Shown in pieces: positions 41,612 to 51,570 of a stretch of DNA of 64,000 bases (position 1 is the first letter of the stretch; each line of letters opens with the position of its first letter). The stretch comes from Darksidea phi (lineage: Eukaryota > Ascomycota > Dothideomycetes > Pleosporales > Lentitheciaceae), in contig JASJFT010000165.1 of NCBI GenBank assembly GCA_030770425.1, positions 1-64,000 on the forward strand, written 5' to 3'. Below the pieces are notes generated by a model. It was not told the origin of the DNA, made no database searches, and worked only from the letters and a program-made list of their open reading frames with translations. A program made the translations under genes and the position numbers.

Positions 41612-43465
41612 TCATGTTGCTGCATTCGTGGCTAATGCGAGTGCAGCTTTCAGTACACCTTGGGTTGACCTATGACAGTTGATCCCTGCGTACTTCATAG
41701 CAGTAAAACCAATGCTGTCCTTGGCTTCGATGTTCGCACCATGATTGATCAACAAGCTCACTACCTTGTCGTGTCCGTCATTTGCAGCCCATATGAGTGC
41801 TGTCCGCTCCATCTTGTCCTTTGCGTTTACTTCTGCCCCACCATCTAGAAACAATTTCACAAGATATTCGTTCCCACCTCGTGCGGCTGCCATTAACACA
41901 GTGAACTCCCTTTTATCTGAGACGGCTTTCGCGCCCTTTCCCAGCAGGAGGTGTACTATTTCGTAGTATCCGCCTTTCGCAGCGTACATTAGTGGTGTCC
42001 ACCCGTTCTTGTCTGCTGCATCTATATTTGCACCGTTTTCCAGGAGAAGTTTCACAACTCCCACGCCGCCACCATCCGAAGCCCACATCAGAGGTGTTAC
42101 ACCATTGCTATCCGCCGCGTCAATTTCCGGTTCTGGGCTCAATAGCGACAGCAACAGCTTCACTACTGGTTGAGAACCCTTCCCCGCAGCCAGTGACAGT
42201 GGCGTCCGGTTGTTACCACTTCTTGGGTAGGGCGGTACCATTTTAGTCATCTTGATTAGAGTCAATGCAACTGCCCTATGCCCTTCCTGTGCCGCCCACA
42301 ATAACGGCGTCTGGCCTTTGTTATCTGCCAAGTCCGCGTTCGCCTGCCCATCTGAGAGCAGAAGCTCTGTCACGTCGCTATGACCGCCTGCCGCGGCCCA
42401 CGACAACGGTGTCCGGCCCTCGTTATCAGGGAGATTCACTGAAGCTTTGCTGTCGGCGAGAAGCCGCTTTAGCACCTTGTAATGACCGTATCGCGCGGCG
42501 AATAAAACTGGAGTGTGGCTGTTACGGTCTTGGGCGTCCCCAAGTGGTTGTGACTTCGGGCGTGCGTTAGGCCCTCCTGGTTGCGTTTTTCGCAGTTTTT
42601 TCTCTCTTTCGAATAACAGCCCCACCACCTTTATATGTCCACCTTGTGCTGCCCACGAGAGCGGCGTGCGATCCGTTACATCCTTCGATCGGATATCAGC
42701 GTCTTTATCCAGCAGCATTTTCACGGTCTGCCTTCGTCCGTTGCCTGCGGCCCATGACAGTGGGGTCCTCCCGTTCTCATCTGGAGAATCCAAGGAGGTC
42801 TTACTCTTGTCTTTTCCAAAGATCATCTCCTCTTTTCTAAGGATCATCTCCATTATCGCTCTATGTTCCTTATGCCCTTTAGCTGACGCCAGTAAGAATG
42901 GAGTTTGACGATATATATCCTCCGCGTTAACCTCGATATCCTCCAGAGAGAGCAGTACTTCGACGACAACTTTGTGGCCATTCGCGGCAGCCCATGACAA
43001 AGGTGTCCGGCCTTTTATATCTTTGGAGTTGACATCAACTATTCCACCCTTTGCAGGGCTGAAGAACTTGTGCGGCCAAAATAAATGCTCAAAAGCCGGG
43101 GCTCTGCCTTCTCGACCACTCGCAAGCAGTAGCTTCACCACTTTGGTATGGCCATTTCCTGCCGCCCATGACAGTGGCGTCGAGTTGCAGTCATCCTTGG
43201 AGTCAGGATTGACATGTTCGTTGGCAAGCAGGAGCTTCACCACTCTCGTATGACCTCGACCGGCCGCCCAAGAAAGCGGTGTTCGATCATGTTCATCATC
43301 CATGTCCGGGTCTCCTCTCCCTCTTTCAATCAATAGTTTCACGACCTTGCGGTGTCCATTGCGTGCGGCGAGGGACAATGGTCGCCGGATGATCTTCATA
43401 TCGCCGGTCAGCATTCTCTTCACAGCCCTCTTATCTCCGCGGGATGCAGCAGTCTGAATATCCAT
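41612..43465 (-). CDS. Ankyrin-repeat protein (617 aa, ~16 repeats)
   Basis: Single exon from ATG 43465 (MDIQTAASRGDKRAVKRMLT); the longer open frame starts at a non-ATG codon. The whole protein is built of ~33-residue ankyrin units, many with the very similar RTPLSWAAGNGH core, e.g. DRTPLSWAAGRGHTRVVKLL and GRTPLSWAAAGGHSDVTELL; the last ones run WTPLMYAAKGGYYEIVHLLL and TALIWAANDGHDKVVSLLIN. There is no NACHT, kinase or other effector domain. Repeats this alike are typical of recombining fungal recognition proteins and of NLR C-termini, which could suggest a partial NLR; direct evidence is lacking. Beyond the stop the frame continues as a low-complexity tail with further stops, so the protein may once have been longer. 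Confidence 0.9.
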   Translation of the reverse strand: MDIQTAASRGDKRAVKRMLTGDMKIIRRPLSLAARNGHRKVVKLLIERGRGDPDMDDEHDRTPLSWAAGRGHTRVVKLLLANEHVNPDSKDDCNSTPLSWAAGNGHTKVVKLLLASGREGRAPAFEHLFWPHKFFSPAKGGIVDVNSKDIKGRTPLSWAAANGHKVVVEVLLSLEDIEVNAEDIYRQTPFLLASAKGHKEHRAIMEMILRKEEMIFGKDKSKTSLDSPDENGRTPLSWAAGNGRRQTVKMLLDKDADIRSKDVTDRTPLSWAAQGGHIKVVGLLFEREKKLRKTQPGGPNARPKSQPLGDAQDRNSHTPVLFAARYGHYKVLKRLLADSKASVNLPDNEGRTPLSWAAAGGHSDVTELLLSDGQANADLADNKGQTPLLWAAQEGHRAVALTLIKMTKMVPPYPRSGNNRTPLSLAAGKGSQPVVKLLLSLLSPEPEIDAADSNGVTPLMWASDGGGVGVVKLLLENGANIDAADKNGWTPLMYAAKGGYYEIVHLLLGKGAKAVSDKREFTVLMAAARGGNEYLVKLFLDGGAEVNAKDKMERTALIWAANDGHDKVVSLLINHGANIEAKDSIGFTAMKYAGINCHRSTQGVLKAALALATNAAT

Positions 43466-43940
43466 TGTCGGGAATGTACAAGTTTTCGAGTCGACCGTCC
43501 GAGGAGGTATGCGAAAGTGACAGTTACGCCTCGGGCTGTCAGACAAGCGGTATCAGCCGAGCTCGCACGGACTCCATCGCATCCTGCTTATATTACGCGG
43601 TAGGCTGGGTCACGTGAAGTGATGTGCCGAGGACACCCTGATCGCGCTTCAGTGAACCCCCGGAATGCCTTCTTGGGAATATTGTATCCATTCGTCTGGA
43701 GTTAGGCCGCTGAAAAGGCAGCGTGTCGAGTAATTTGATGATCAACCAAAGCCGTGATTCTAATTGCACGATATTTGAACAAAATCACCGGCGACTGACT
43801 TGGCCCAAAGATCTGCTCTGGCTGGACCTCAGCCTTTTCATGTCCGGCAACTTCGCCATCGGCATTTACTCCGTGATGTTTTTATAGCGGCTTTACGGAG
43901 ACGGGAATTTCTCCTAGGACGATCTAAGTATACGTAATGT
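43466..43940. other. Intergenic between two minus-strand genes
   Basis: 475 bases; promoter side of the ankyrin gene and 3' flank of the DUF6594 gene. Nothing else recognised. Confidence 0.4.
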
Positions 43941-44930
43941 TCATGTCGGCCCTCCCACTCCTGCTTGCAAGAAGACTACCAGTACGGCTGAATATGCCGC
44001 CGTGGCTGCCAAAGCCTCGTATGTTCGGCAGCTTGTGATAGACAATGCCGTGAAGAAGACTATTATAAAGCCTGATATGACCGCCAACCTATTCCCCATC
44101 GACTTTATGTAGGCCAACGCCCAGATAGGTCCAACTAACATAGCCAGTCCAGTGACAGAGATCACGAACGAAGTGAGTTCCTCCATTCTCCGATCGTTCG
44201 GCCACACAGTTTCCTCGTTCTTTAGGGATACGATGTCTTCTGGAGCTTCTCTCGAGAGCCAATTTCTCAAAAAGGGTACTCCCTGCGGAAGCCATCGAAA
44301 ACCACCAGCGGCCAAACCAAAGGTCATTTTCTCCAGAAACCTACGACCGGAAGATCGGGTGATGGGATGAACGGAAATCAGATCATCGTCGTGGTCGATA
44401 TATTCTGACTCTCGTTCATCAATCGCTGTGGGTCGAACGATCCTAAGCCAAGTACGCACGCGCGCTATATCAGCGGGCTTACAGGATCGGCCAGAGGCAA
44501 GTTGTGAGTAGCCACTCACGAACGAGTCTACAACGAAGTAAGAATGTTTTCGCAATCTCTCCAAAAAGATAAATATATACATACTGTATTTCGCGAGCTT
44601 CTCAGGGAGTACATCCCTGATCAAAGTTTGTCGATCATCGTCGCCACAAAAGGGCTCATCTCGAAACGTCCCGTTATGAGCATCTGGTGTATCTCTGTTA
44701 CTGTACGTCTTGTCCATGTAATCCAATTTCTCCTCCAGCTGTACGATTTCGTCTTGGAGTGATAAGGCTACGCGCACATTCAAAGTCGCGAATCGGCGCA
44801 CGACAAAGAACGATGGGTCTGATGCTATCCATCTTGAAAAGACTTTGTAACCGATATATTTCCATGGTTTTTCTTTCTGTTCTTTCGTACTGACGCTTGC
44901 CGCGCTTGAAGGTCGATGCGGACTGTCCAT
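43941..44930 (-). CDS. DUF6594 family membrane protein
   Basis: Two-exon model 44930-44585 and 44527-43941, 310 aa. The start of the domain reads GYKVFSRWIASDPSFFVVRR FATLNVRVALSLQDEIVQLEEKL in two adjoining blocks, the DUF6594 signature (P-F-x-x-R-R-F and LQDE...LEE). Three hydrophobic segments close the protein (TSFVISVTGLAMLVGPIWAL, AVISGFIIVFFTALSI, AATAAYSAVLVVFLQAGVG), as is usual in this family of fungal membrane proteins of unknown function. The 57-nt intron (GTATGT...TGTAG) is a multiple of three without a stop, so the unspliced frame stays open; splicing restores KLAKYNSFVSGYSQLA, which fits the family better. Confidence 0.85.
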   Translation of the reverse strand: MDSPHRPSSAASVSTKEQKEKPWKYIGYKVFSRWIASDPSFFVVRRFATLNVRVALSLQDEIVQLEEKLDYMDKTYSNRDTPDAHNGTFRDEPFCGDDDRQTLIRDVLPEKLAKYSMYIFIFLERLRKHSYFVVDSFVSGYSQLASGRSCKPADIARVRTWLRIVRPTAIDERESEYIDHDDDLISVHPITRSSGRRFLEKMTFGLAAGGFRWLPQGVPFLRNWLSREAPEDIVSLKNEETVWPNDRRMEELTSFVISVTGLAMLVGPIWALAYIKSMGNRLAVISGFIIVFFTALSITSCRTYEALAATAAYSAVLVVFLQAGVGGPT

Positions 44931-46639
44931 AACGGTCTTGGTTCGGATTGAACCTGCAACACTTAGGTCGGAGAGCGATATATCTATAGGCTGAGCTCAC
45001 ATATGAGTTCCCGGTGTAGCGACTTGCGGCTGAGAATGTGTGCCGACGCCGCCACATTCGTCAACAAAACGATGATTGGTTGGCTAATATGAAGGCGCTT
45101 CGCAGCCGTATGTCGCCCCACCAGGGCAGCCAATCGTCGTAGACCACGTGGGCGATGTCAGAAGATATGGGTGTGCCACTCCCCAGTTGTATTGGACGTT
45201 GGTGCCTGAGGCTGCAGATCGGCTGAGGTTCCGCTAATTCCCGTTCCTTGAGTGCAATGATCGTTGAAAATATAAACCGTTCTCGAGGGGACACGGGCAG
45301 ATCACGGGCATGTCTAAACGGATCTGCAACACAACTACAATTATTCTTTTGAAGGAGGCCGAGTCTGTAATGGAAGCGTCATGGGCAGTTCCAGAAGCAG
45401 GGCGCAGTTCCTTGCTAAGCGCTCCAGGCAGCCGGGGTAGCTCTAAGCCCCCTCTCGCCGAGTCACAAGCGACGATACCTCGTTGCCTTCATTGCGCATG
45501 GGGCAGTGTATCAAAACATGCAAGGCACCGTAGACCCTCTAGTGTAGAATACAAGTATCTAGACTCTTGCACCGCGTTATCCACAGCTTCCTCAGTCGGC
45601 TACATTGCAGCGATTAGTTGGTCGAATACCGTAAAATCTCGGCTATTTGGTCTGTCACCCGTTGGGATTTAGCCATTCCTAGAAAACGCACGGATAGTAT
45701 TAGAGGGTTATTGGTTTGGATTTTCATAGTGGGAGTCTCTTTTGTAAGGTCCACACAGTAGAGGTACTATACTCACACCTTATGCAGGATAATGCTATAC
45801 ACAGTACTGTCGATCGTGTAAGATGTTCACGACGGACGAGGTGACGTTTCAAACACTGACAGACGGGATGTATTATATATTCTCAAATACCCAGGATTAA
45901 GCACTAGTGATTAATTTTATATCGTTGTTAGTTTAGGGTATGCCATCCTAGTTTCGTCACAGCTATATACCTCCTACTTTAGTGCAACGCTCGGCTAAAG
46001 AAGAAGGTTTTATGGGACGTTGAGCAGGCAGCAGGTCACGTTTCTGCTGCTCTCGAGTCTAGTAGACTACTATCGCTACCGCTCAACATCATAGCACGCG
46101 CTACGCGCCCTTTTATGAGGCTTGGGCCGTTACCCTCGTAGTTATACTATAACGTGAGCATTGGGTAATAGCTATAACTAACAACCTTATATTTTAAAGT
46201 ATCCGGGACAAAATATCTTTTTACATTACCTTTTTAGGTTATTACGCGAGTTTGGCGACGCGACGGCTACTACGTATTCGATATGCATTTTCGGACCCGA
46301 TGCACTTCATCCGGTGAACAAACTTTTATTTTCCGCGTTTATTACCGGAAAAGAGGGGGAACAGACTACCCCCACCCCCCAACAATACTTATTAGTAACT
46401 GTAGACAGTCATACGTAGGCACTTGCGTTACACTTATGGGTACATAGGTATGAACTGGAATGAGATTATTGGTTAATACAATAGATACTCTACTCCCTGC
46501 TATATTCAACTAGTCATGAGCCCGGAGATCGAACCAAACGCCGACAACTCTTTCGCTCGGTCATTGCACCCAGGAAACCGAAGGGAAAGTAAAGCACATG
46601 CCGTTCAGGACCTGACCACGTCAATGGAGAGCCATCCCC
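44931..46639. other. Intergenic 1.7 kb, AT-rich, with dispersed-repeat copy
   Basis: No supported gene. Contains the inverted repeat copy B (45713-45812) and a C-rich run near 46368-46380. Frames at 45061-45672 lack recognisable content. Much of 45880-46520 is AT-rich with scattered stops in all frames, typical of decayed repetitive DNA. Confidence 0.45.
45713..45812 (-). repeat. Dispersed repeat, copy B
   Basis: On the minus strand it reads CATAAGGTGTGAGTATAGTA, CCTCTACTGTGTGGACCTTA, CAAAAGAGACTCCCACTATG and AAAATCCAAAC. It lines up with copy A (26621-26752) and with copy C in the intron at 63724-63795. Copies B and C also share the CTCCCACT-TG-AAATCCAAAC end. Confidence 0.75.
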
Positions 46640-47411
46640 GGATGGGTTGGATGATGAATCATATATGTCGGACACCCTAACCCAACCAAGAATTTCCGCG
46701 GACAGAGCCGGCTGGAGAATCTTCTCTACGCGACCATCGAGGCTCGTCCATCTACAGTAATCGGAGTCGTTTGTACTGTACCCAAGCTTGCCTACTTGGT
46801 CTAATCCATGGACGCCTGTTGGATGACGACTGCCCGAATGTTTCGCATCATCGTGGCGAACGGCACCGCGACCGTCGAGATCGCCCCATAACCCACGAGA
46901 CCTGGTTGCGGCTTCTCAACGAACAGCTTATCCGAACATTGGGCGAGGGCATCGTCCATCTTGAGAAGCAAGGTGCACGAGAGGTACTGTTCTAGGATAC
47001 CCTGAACACGTACGGCTACGCCATCGTTGCTAAGGAACAGTTTTTGCTTTTCTAAAGGACCTTCGGCATAAGGCCATCATGGACCAGCGGCTCCAGGAGC
47101 TCCAATGCGTTTGTGTTCCAGATTGCTTGGGAGCGCCGGATCTCGCTCGCACATATTACTATGACTTCCGAGTTTACACTATCCACATGATGTTTCTCTG
47201 GTGGGCAGAAGACGGCGTACTGGACGAGGATGTAGTAGAGGATGATCGCCTGAAGCGGTGTGAGAAGTTGGTGCGCTCGGTCCATGCAATCCACCAGGCA
47301 GGAGTAATACACGGAGATGTGCGAGCGCCCAACGCGCTCTGGAATGACGAGGTTCCGTGGGTTATGCCTATAGACTTTGAGCGGTCCGTCCTGGCGAACC
47401 ACGTCACCTAG
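46640..47411 (+). pseudogene. Decayed small protein-kinase-like gene
   Basis: In order: CPNVSHHRGERHRDR, THETWLRLLNEQLIRTLGEG, HLEKQGAREVLF-stop-DTLNTYGYAIVAK, a frameshift near 47060, then MDQRLQELQCVCVPDCLGAP, RTYYYDFRVYTIHMMFLWWA, EKLVRSVHAIHQAGVIHGDV and RAPNALWNDEVPWVMPIDFE. The HGDV-R-x-P-N-x-LW and IDFE parts are the catalytic and metal loops of a common fungal kinase-like family. Two in-frame stops and at least one frameshift make it non-functional. The 5' end is blurred. Confidence 0.8.
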
Positions 47412-47732
47412 ACTCTAAGAGTACTCATCTGAAGGAAGATCCCGCAATGAGAATAGAGGTGTGATCAGCTCAGTGTATGCTTAGTTAGACGACAACAGAT
47501 TGTTGTTTTGCGTTCGAGTAGGTGGTAGCCAATCGAATAGTCATACAAAGCAAGATCTTACAACAAGGATAGTGGTGTTGACGCCTCAGAGAATGTCTCG
47601 TTCGTCAACAAATAGATTATAGGTTTCACTCGATATTATATTTTCCAACCTTTTTCTCGTCTAGAGAGGCACTTGGTCCTTCAGTGGTTCACCAACCTTA
47701 TAATGGTGAATTTAAAGTATACTTAAAAATTA
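47412..47732. other. Non-coding, AT-rich
   Basis: About 320 bases between the kinase pseudogene and the RING remnant; AT-rich toward 47700-47750. Nothing recognised. Confidence 0.4.
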
Positions 47733-48223
47733 TTATATACTACTTTGAACTTTCCGACAAAGCCAAGCATATCGATCCCGCTCCCCGACCCAGACGGTGC
47801 TCATTCTAGTCAGATCAGCGACTGTGTTGGACTCTTCCGTGATCAGGCAGGCGCTTGTGGTGTCGAAGACGGATAGGAAAAGGCGAGCAACAAAATCTCG
47901 CGCATGGATGCTATTGACTCTGTCCAAGGATGGAATGAAGGAACGGGAGGAGTACTGGATTGGAACCATTGCGTCCTGCACATTGGGTAACGGTTATGAT
48001 TGGTATGGAAGGTTTGAATTTGTTGCATAAAGCAACCACTTCCAAAGATGTGGGAGCAGCCGAAAATGTGGGCGACTCTGACCTGAGAGGTCTGGTGCAT
48101 GGTTTCGCGTGGTGTCCCATAGCAAACTGAACATTCAGTTTCGTCTTCCGCAGGGATATGCGGATGGAGATGGTTATCATACAAGAAGTCTCCGACGGCA
48201 AGCAGGACGGAAATTAGTTGCAT
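47733..48223 (-). pseudogene. RING-finger gene with frameshift and lost zinc ligand
   Basis: From ATG 48223 the frame reads MQLISVLLAVGDFLYDNHLH, ECSVCYGTPRE, HIFGCSHIFGSGCFMQQIQ, NRYPMCRTQWF: a RING layout CxxC...CxH...C...(C)xxC. The seventh ligand is Tyr (TAC) where CPMC would need Cys (TGC), a single G-to-A change. Around 47950-47960 the coding frame shifts: the downstream part with coding-like codons continues as DRVNSIHARDFVARLFLSVF ... WVGERDRYAWLCRKVQSSI to a stop at 47733. The frame from the ATG instead ends at 47843. It is probably a recently decayed E3-ligase-type protein; a sequencing indel could explain the shift but not the lost Cys. Confidence 0.7.
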
Positions 48224-48609
48224 ATATTATTAGGGTAGTAAGTATTGGCCTTTGAAGACGCCATAATTGAGTCAAACGGCCATATGGTAGCAAAGATATG
48301 GAAGCTGAGAGGAAATACGTATTCTCCGTTAGTCAGAGAACTGCTTAGTTGTTGTCTGGCGACTGACATGTCAGTGGTGGAGGACAAAGATGCGTATTTG
48401 TGCCCATTCTGTATAGCACGGTTGTCTTCCCAGGCAACCGCAACCTAGAAGCCGGAGTGAAAGAAGCTTTCTCTCTACAGAAATTTTAATTTTAATCTTA
48501 TAAATACAAGCTCTTACACTCCACTTACCACGAACAGACTTTCGACATCCACCTAGGTCTACCTATACCTACACGCCGGCTAGCCTTCTATTCTTTCTAT
48601 CACTTCTAA
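48224..48609. other. Divergent intergenic region
   Basis: 386 bases between the RING remnant (minus) and the CxxC-family gene (plus). A 67-codon frame (48245-48448 +) contains CPFC but has no other support. Confidence 0.4.
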
Positions 48610-49668
48610 ATGTCACAGCTAGCGGGTGTGAAGAAGCCGGTAGAGCCAATAGGCGTAGCAAAATCGAAGCCGATAGCAGAGAGCCGCGCGAAAAAGGCTC
48701 CATGGAAGCCTCGCTGCGAGATGTGCAACACCACCTTCGCCTATTTTGACCCCACGCTGCCTATGCGCTGCAACCCATGCGCCCAGCTAATCACCGACTG
48801 GGACGAAGCACCTACGTGGCCGCATCTCCTTCTCTACAACCGCGAATTCATCGAAGGCGGCCGCTCTACAACACCTTACTCCAAGTTTCCCCTCTACACG
48901 GACAAAACACTCCACCCGGGCCTTCTGCGCCTGCACGACTATGGAATCCTGGTGATCGACGCGCAGCCTGAATACCACAAAGTCGGACAAGAGGAGAATG
49001 GGAAGTGGTTCGAGTTGAAAGAGCGCGCTTACCTCCGCTGTGTGGTCCCGACCGAATTTAGCGACATCTGCGCCACAAAGGTGGAAGCAATGCTGGAGGC
49101 GCTCATATCCAACCGGCGTCTCGAGACCGTCATGTTTTATGAATATGCCGACTACTTTGCTGGTAGTGATCTTCCCGAGCTAGGATACCGTTCCGCGCCT
49201 CCGATCTGCGCCCGCAAAATGGAACTCGGTCAAATTCCCCGACATCAATTCTTTCGTTCTTCAGTAGGGCCGTCGCTCGTGGGACGCACGGTTACAAAAC
49301 ACCGGTGTGCGGAATCAAAGGAGGAGTTGAAGTGGACAAAGTGGAAGCGGTGCAAGCACAATCGGCTGCCGGTTGTAACTGAAAGGGACTTGCCGTGGGG
49401 TACGAAGGGGTCTAGGGCGTTTGGGCGCGAGAGCAAATTGACGATCGAGCTGAAGCCTGTTGTGTTCATGATTGCGGTCAGGGATTGGACGGACACGGGT
49501 GTGGATCTGGCTGCAATCGTGGTAGATGCGTGTACCGCAGCGGGGTTGGAGCCGATCTTTGAAGGTTTGGAGGAATTGGAGGATATGGAAGAGGAGGGTG
49601 AGGGTGAGGAGGATGAGGAGGATGGTGAAGGGTTGCCGGTGATGCTCAGTGAGCTCTCTGTGGACTGA
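48610..49668 (+). CDS. Unknown CxxC-containing protein (352 aa)
   Basis: Single exon from ATG 48610. A Lys-rich N-terminus is followed by a probable zinc ribbon, KPRCEMCNTTFAYFDPTLPM then RCNPCAQL (residues ~38-62, two CxxC pairs). The body contains LHPGLLRLHDYGILVIDAQP, KWFELKERAYLRCVVP, KVEAMLEALISNRRLETVMF and YEYADYFAGSDLPELGYRS. The C-terminus ends in an acidic Glu/Asp tract (EEEGEGEEDEEDGEG). A decayed paralog follows directly downstream (50118-51000). No signal peptide or membrane segment. Family and function not recognised. Confidence 0.8.
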   Translation: MSQLAGVKKPVEPIGVAKSKPIAESRAKKAPWKPRCEMCNTTFAYFDPTLPMRCNPCAQLITDWDEAPTWPHLLLYNREFIEGGRSTTPYSKFPLYTDKTLHPGLLRLHDYGILVIDAQPEYHKVGQEENGKWFELKERAYLRCVVPTEFSDICATKVEAMLEALISNRRLETVMFYEYADYFAGSDLPELGYRSAPPICARKMELGQIPRHQFFRSSVGPSLVGRTVTKHRCAESKEELKWTKWKRCKHNRLPVVTERDLPWGTKGSRAFGRESKLTIELKPVVFMIAVRDWTDTGVDLAAIVVDACTAAGLEPIFEGLEELEDMEEEGEGEEDEEDGEGLPVMLSELSVD

Positions 49669-50117
49669 GAGCTTCATGGCGCGTGCCCAATGGTGAAAAG
49701 GTCGGAACCTGTGGGCAACGACTGCGCAGGTCTATATCCACGGGAGGTTTCAATGTAAAGGTATTTCGACAAGGAGGTAGAAAAATACTATAGTTGCACG
49801 ACACGATGTTGGATGAAGAGACTTTCTCATATCTCGTTGTGATGTTCAAGAACGCCGAGATTTTGAGGTCCTGGCATAGCTAGGCAAAAGGTAATGCAAT
49901 CGAGTTATGATGGTCCATTTGTTACTTCCGGAAAGGGTCAGTCGTGCCTGTCCCCGTGGACAATGTATCATACCTTCCTGGACAGACTTGGACGTTGGCA
50001 TCCCGGCTTACGCCCGCTCCGTAGCTAAAACGCTCAGACATCACTGCCTATCCGCAGCCATTTGTAACAGAACATCTTTTCAATATGACAAACTCTGATA
50101 TCCTACGTCTTCATTGA
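49669..50117. other. Intergenic between CxxC gene and its decayed paralog
   Basis: 449 bases, no supported gene. Confidence 0.4.
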
Positions 50118-51000
50118 GATGTTCGGATTGTCTGGCGCTGGAGAGAGTGCCGACTGGTGGCGAGACCTCCGCAAGGAGATGGTGTCTCCCATGCCGAGCT
50201 GAGCGGAACCGTGTCATCGCAGAGTGGCATGTTGCACCCGGTTGGAACTATCGCCTCCGTCTCAACAAAGAGTAACCCCTCGGCCATTCAAATGAGGTGC
50301 CTTGCGATGCGGGTCCTTGGATGCAGGGGGCGGCCTCTGAACCGCGACTGGGGTCTTTTGCGCTTGCACGAGTATGGTGTGTTGTCTTTAAGGTCCCAAC
50401 CCGGGCGCGAAAAGACATTCGTCCGCCCTACAACACACGGCGTTGACTGGTTCGGCATCAGCGAGTGGCCTTTTCCCCAAATTCTTGATCCCCACCTGTC
50501 ATCCAGTGATACCTTCGGGGAGGATGGAGGCAGGCATTCAAGCCATCTTGAACAACGACGTACAAGCCGTCATCTACTCCGAGTTTGATGAATACACCGA
50601 AAGGGGGTTTCCGTTTGCTCTATACATCCATCATTTGTATTGGTTCAGATCTATGGTTACGAGAGGAAAGACAACTTTGATCGCCTACAGAACCGCCCCG
50701 TCGCCGCAAGAGCTGCCTGTTACTCGATGGAGATGTTGCATTAAGCATGACTTTATCCGATGTGGCAGGTTTGCCGCGTAAAGACGATACCACCAGCCCT
50801 TTCAGCCGGGAAGGCTATAGAAGGGTTCCAGCGATTTTTACGACGCGACCGCTCAACGTTTCCATATGATCCGTCTAATGACGACCGGGGAGCGGTGCAA
50901 AAGATCTTCAGAAGTTGGTGGAGGAGCTTTAGGGACCAGGGCATAGAATATGGCGATACAGTAGGGGTTTGAGGTGGCACGGCCATGGGGAATGAAGTCC
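50118..51000 (+). pseudogene. Decayed paralog of the CxxC-family gene
   Basis: Pieces matching the intact gene at 48610-49668, in order: SDCLALERVPTGGETSARRW then CLPCRAERNRVIAEWHVAPG (the two CxxC pairs), GLLRLHEYGVLSLRSQPG (cf. GLLRLHDYGILVIDAQPE), and after a frameshift near 50470 PKFLIPTCHPVIPSGRMEAG, IQAILNNDVQAVIYSEFDEY and WRCCIKHD. Multiple frameshifts and stops, no usable start. The original gene was evidently duplicated in tandem and one copy lost. Confidence 0.75.
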
Positions 51001-51234
51001 ACGATCCTCGCGTGAGATCTGGAATGAAGTAGCTGGAGCTTGGACCAAGCGGCGTTTTGCTAATTATTGCCGACGACGGTTTTGACAACCATCCCCTCTG
51101 CCCTCACCAGATAGCTCTTGCGGGAGCTCTCGGCTGCTCGCAACGCCAGAGGAAACCTTAGAGCCGTTCGAGATGGCCATGCTCATTATCTCGCTTTCAA
51201 TTGATCGCCATCTACCACCGCACGCGCCTCCAGA

Positions 51235-51570
51235 TCCTCCGTAGCGGAATGGCTCGTATTACCCACGTCGTAGCCGACCAAATCAGCGCCGTGCACCGAA
51301 ACGTACCCGTCCCACAACCCTCAGTAGCCTGACAGCTACTAGAAGACGCAGGTTCGAAATGAGCTCAGATTGTGCTCTTTTCCCCGGCGTTCGTTCACCG
51401 ACAAAGCGGAGCTTGAGCCTTTCTTCGAACATGGCGATGTTACGACGGAGGAAAACACGCGGGCTATCTTGATAAGGCGAAAGAGCTGGGGGTAGACATA
51501 TCCATTGGGTTCGCCGAGGTGACGGATGGAGGTATGCATTACAACGCCTGCGTGTACTACCACACCAAGT
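51235..51570 (+). pseudogene. Decayed N-carbamoyl-D-amino-acid-hydrolase-like gene (N-terminal part)
   Basis: Begins near MARITHVVADQISAVHRNVP, then QLLEDAGSK-stop-AQIVLFSPAF, in the next frame RRSFTDKAELEPFFEHGDVT and TEENTRAI, and back in the first YLDKAKELGVDISIGFAEVT and DGGMHYNACVYYH. This is the layout of nitrilase-superfamily D-carbamoylases (VFPE region, AELxxFFE, A-ELGxxxxxGFAE). The C-terminal half with the catalytic Lys and Cys is missing: the sequence runs straight into a racemase fragment. Stops and frameshifts make it non-functional. Family assignment rests on this motif order. Confidence 0.65.

Noticed and set aside
41298..41615. 105-codon Ser/Thr-rich frame overlapping the ankyrin stop (ATGA)
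   Set aside because: It is out of phase with the ankyrin frame, whose continuation is itself strongly biased; more likely a shadow of the decayed tail than a gene.
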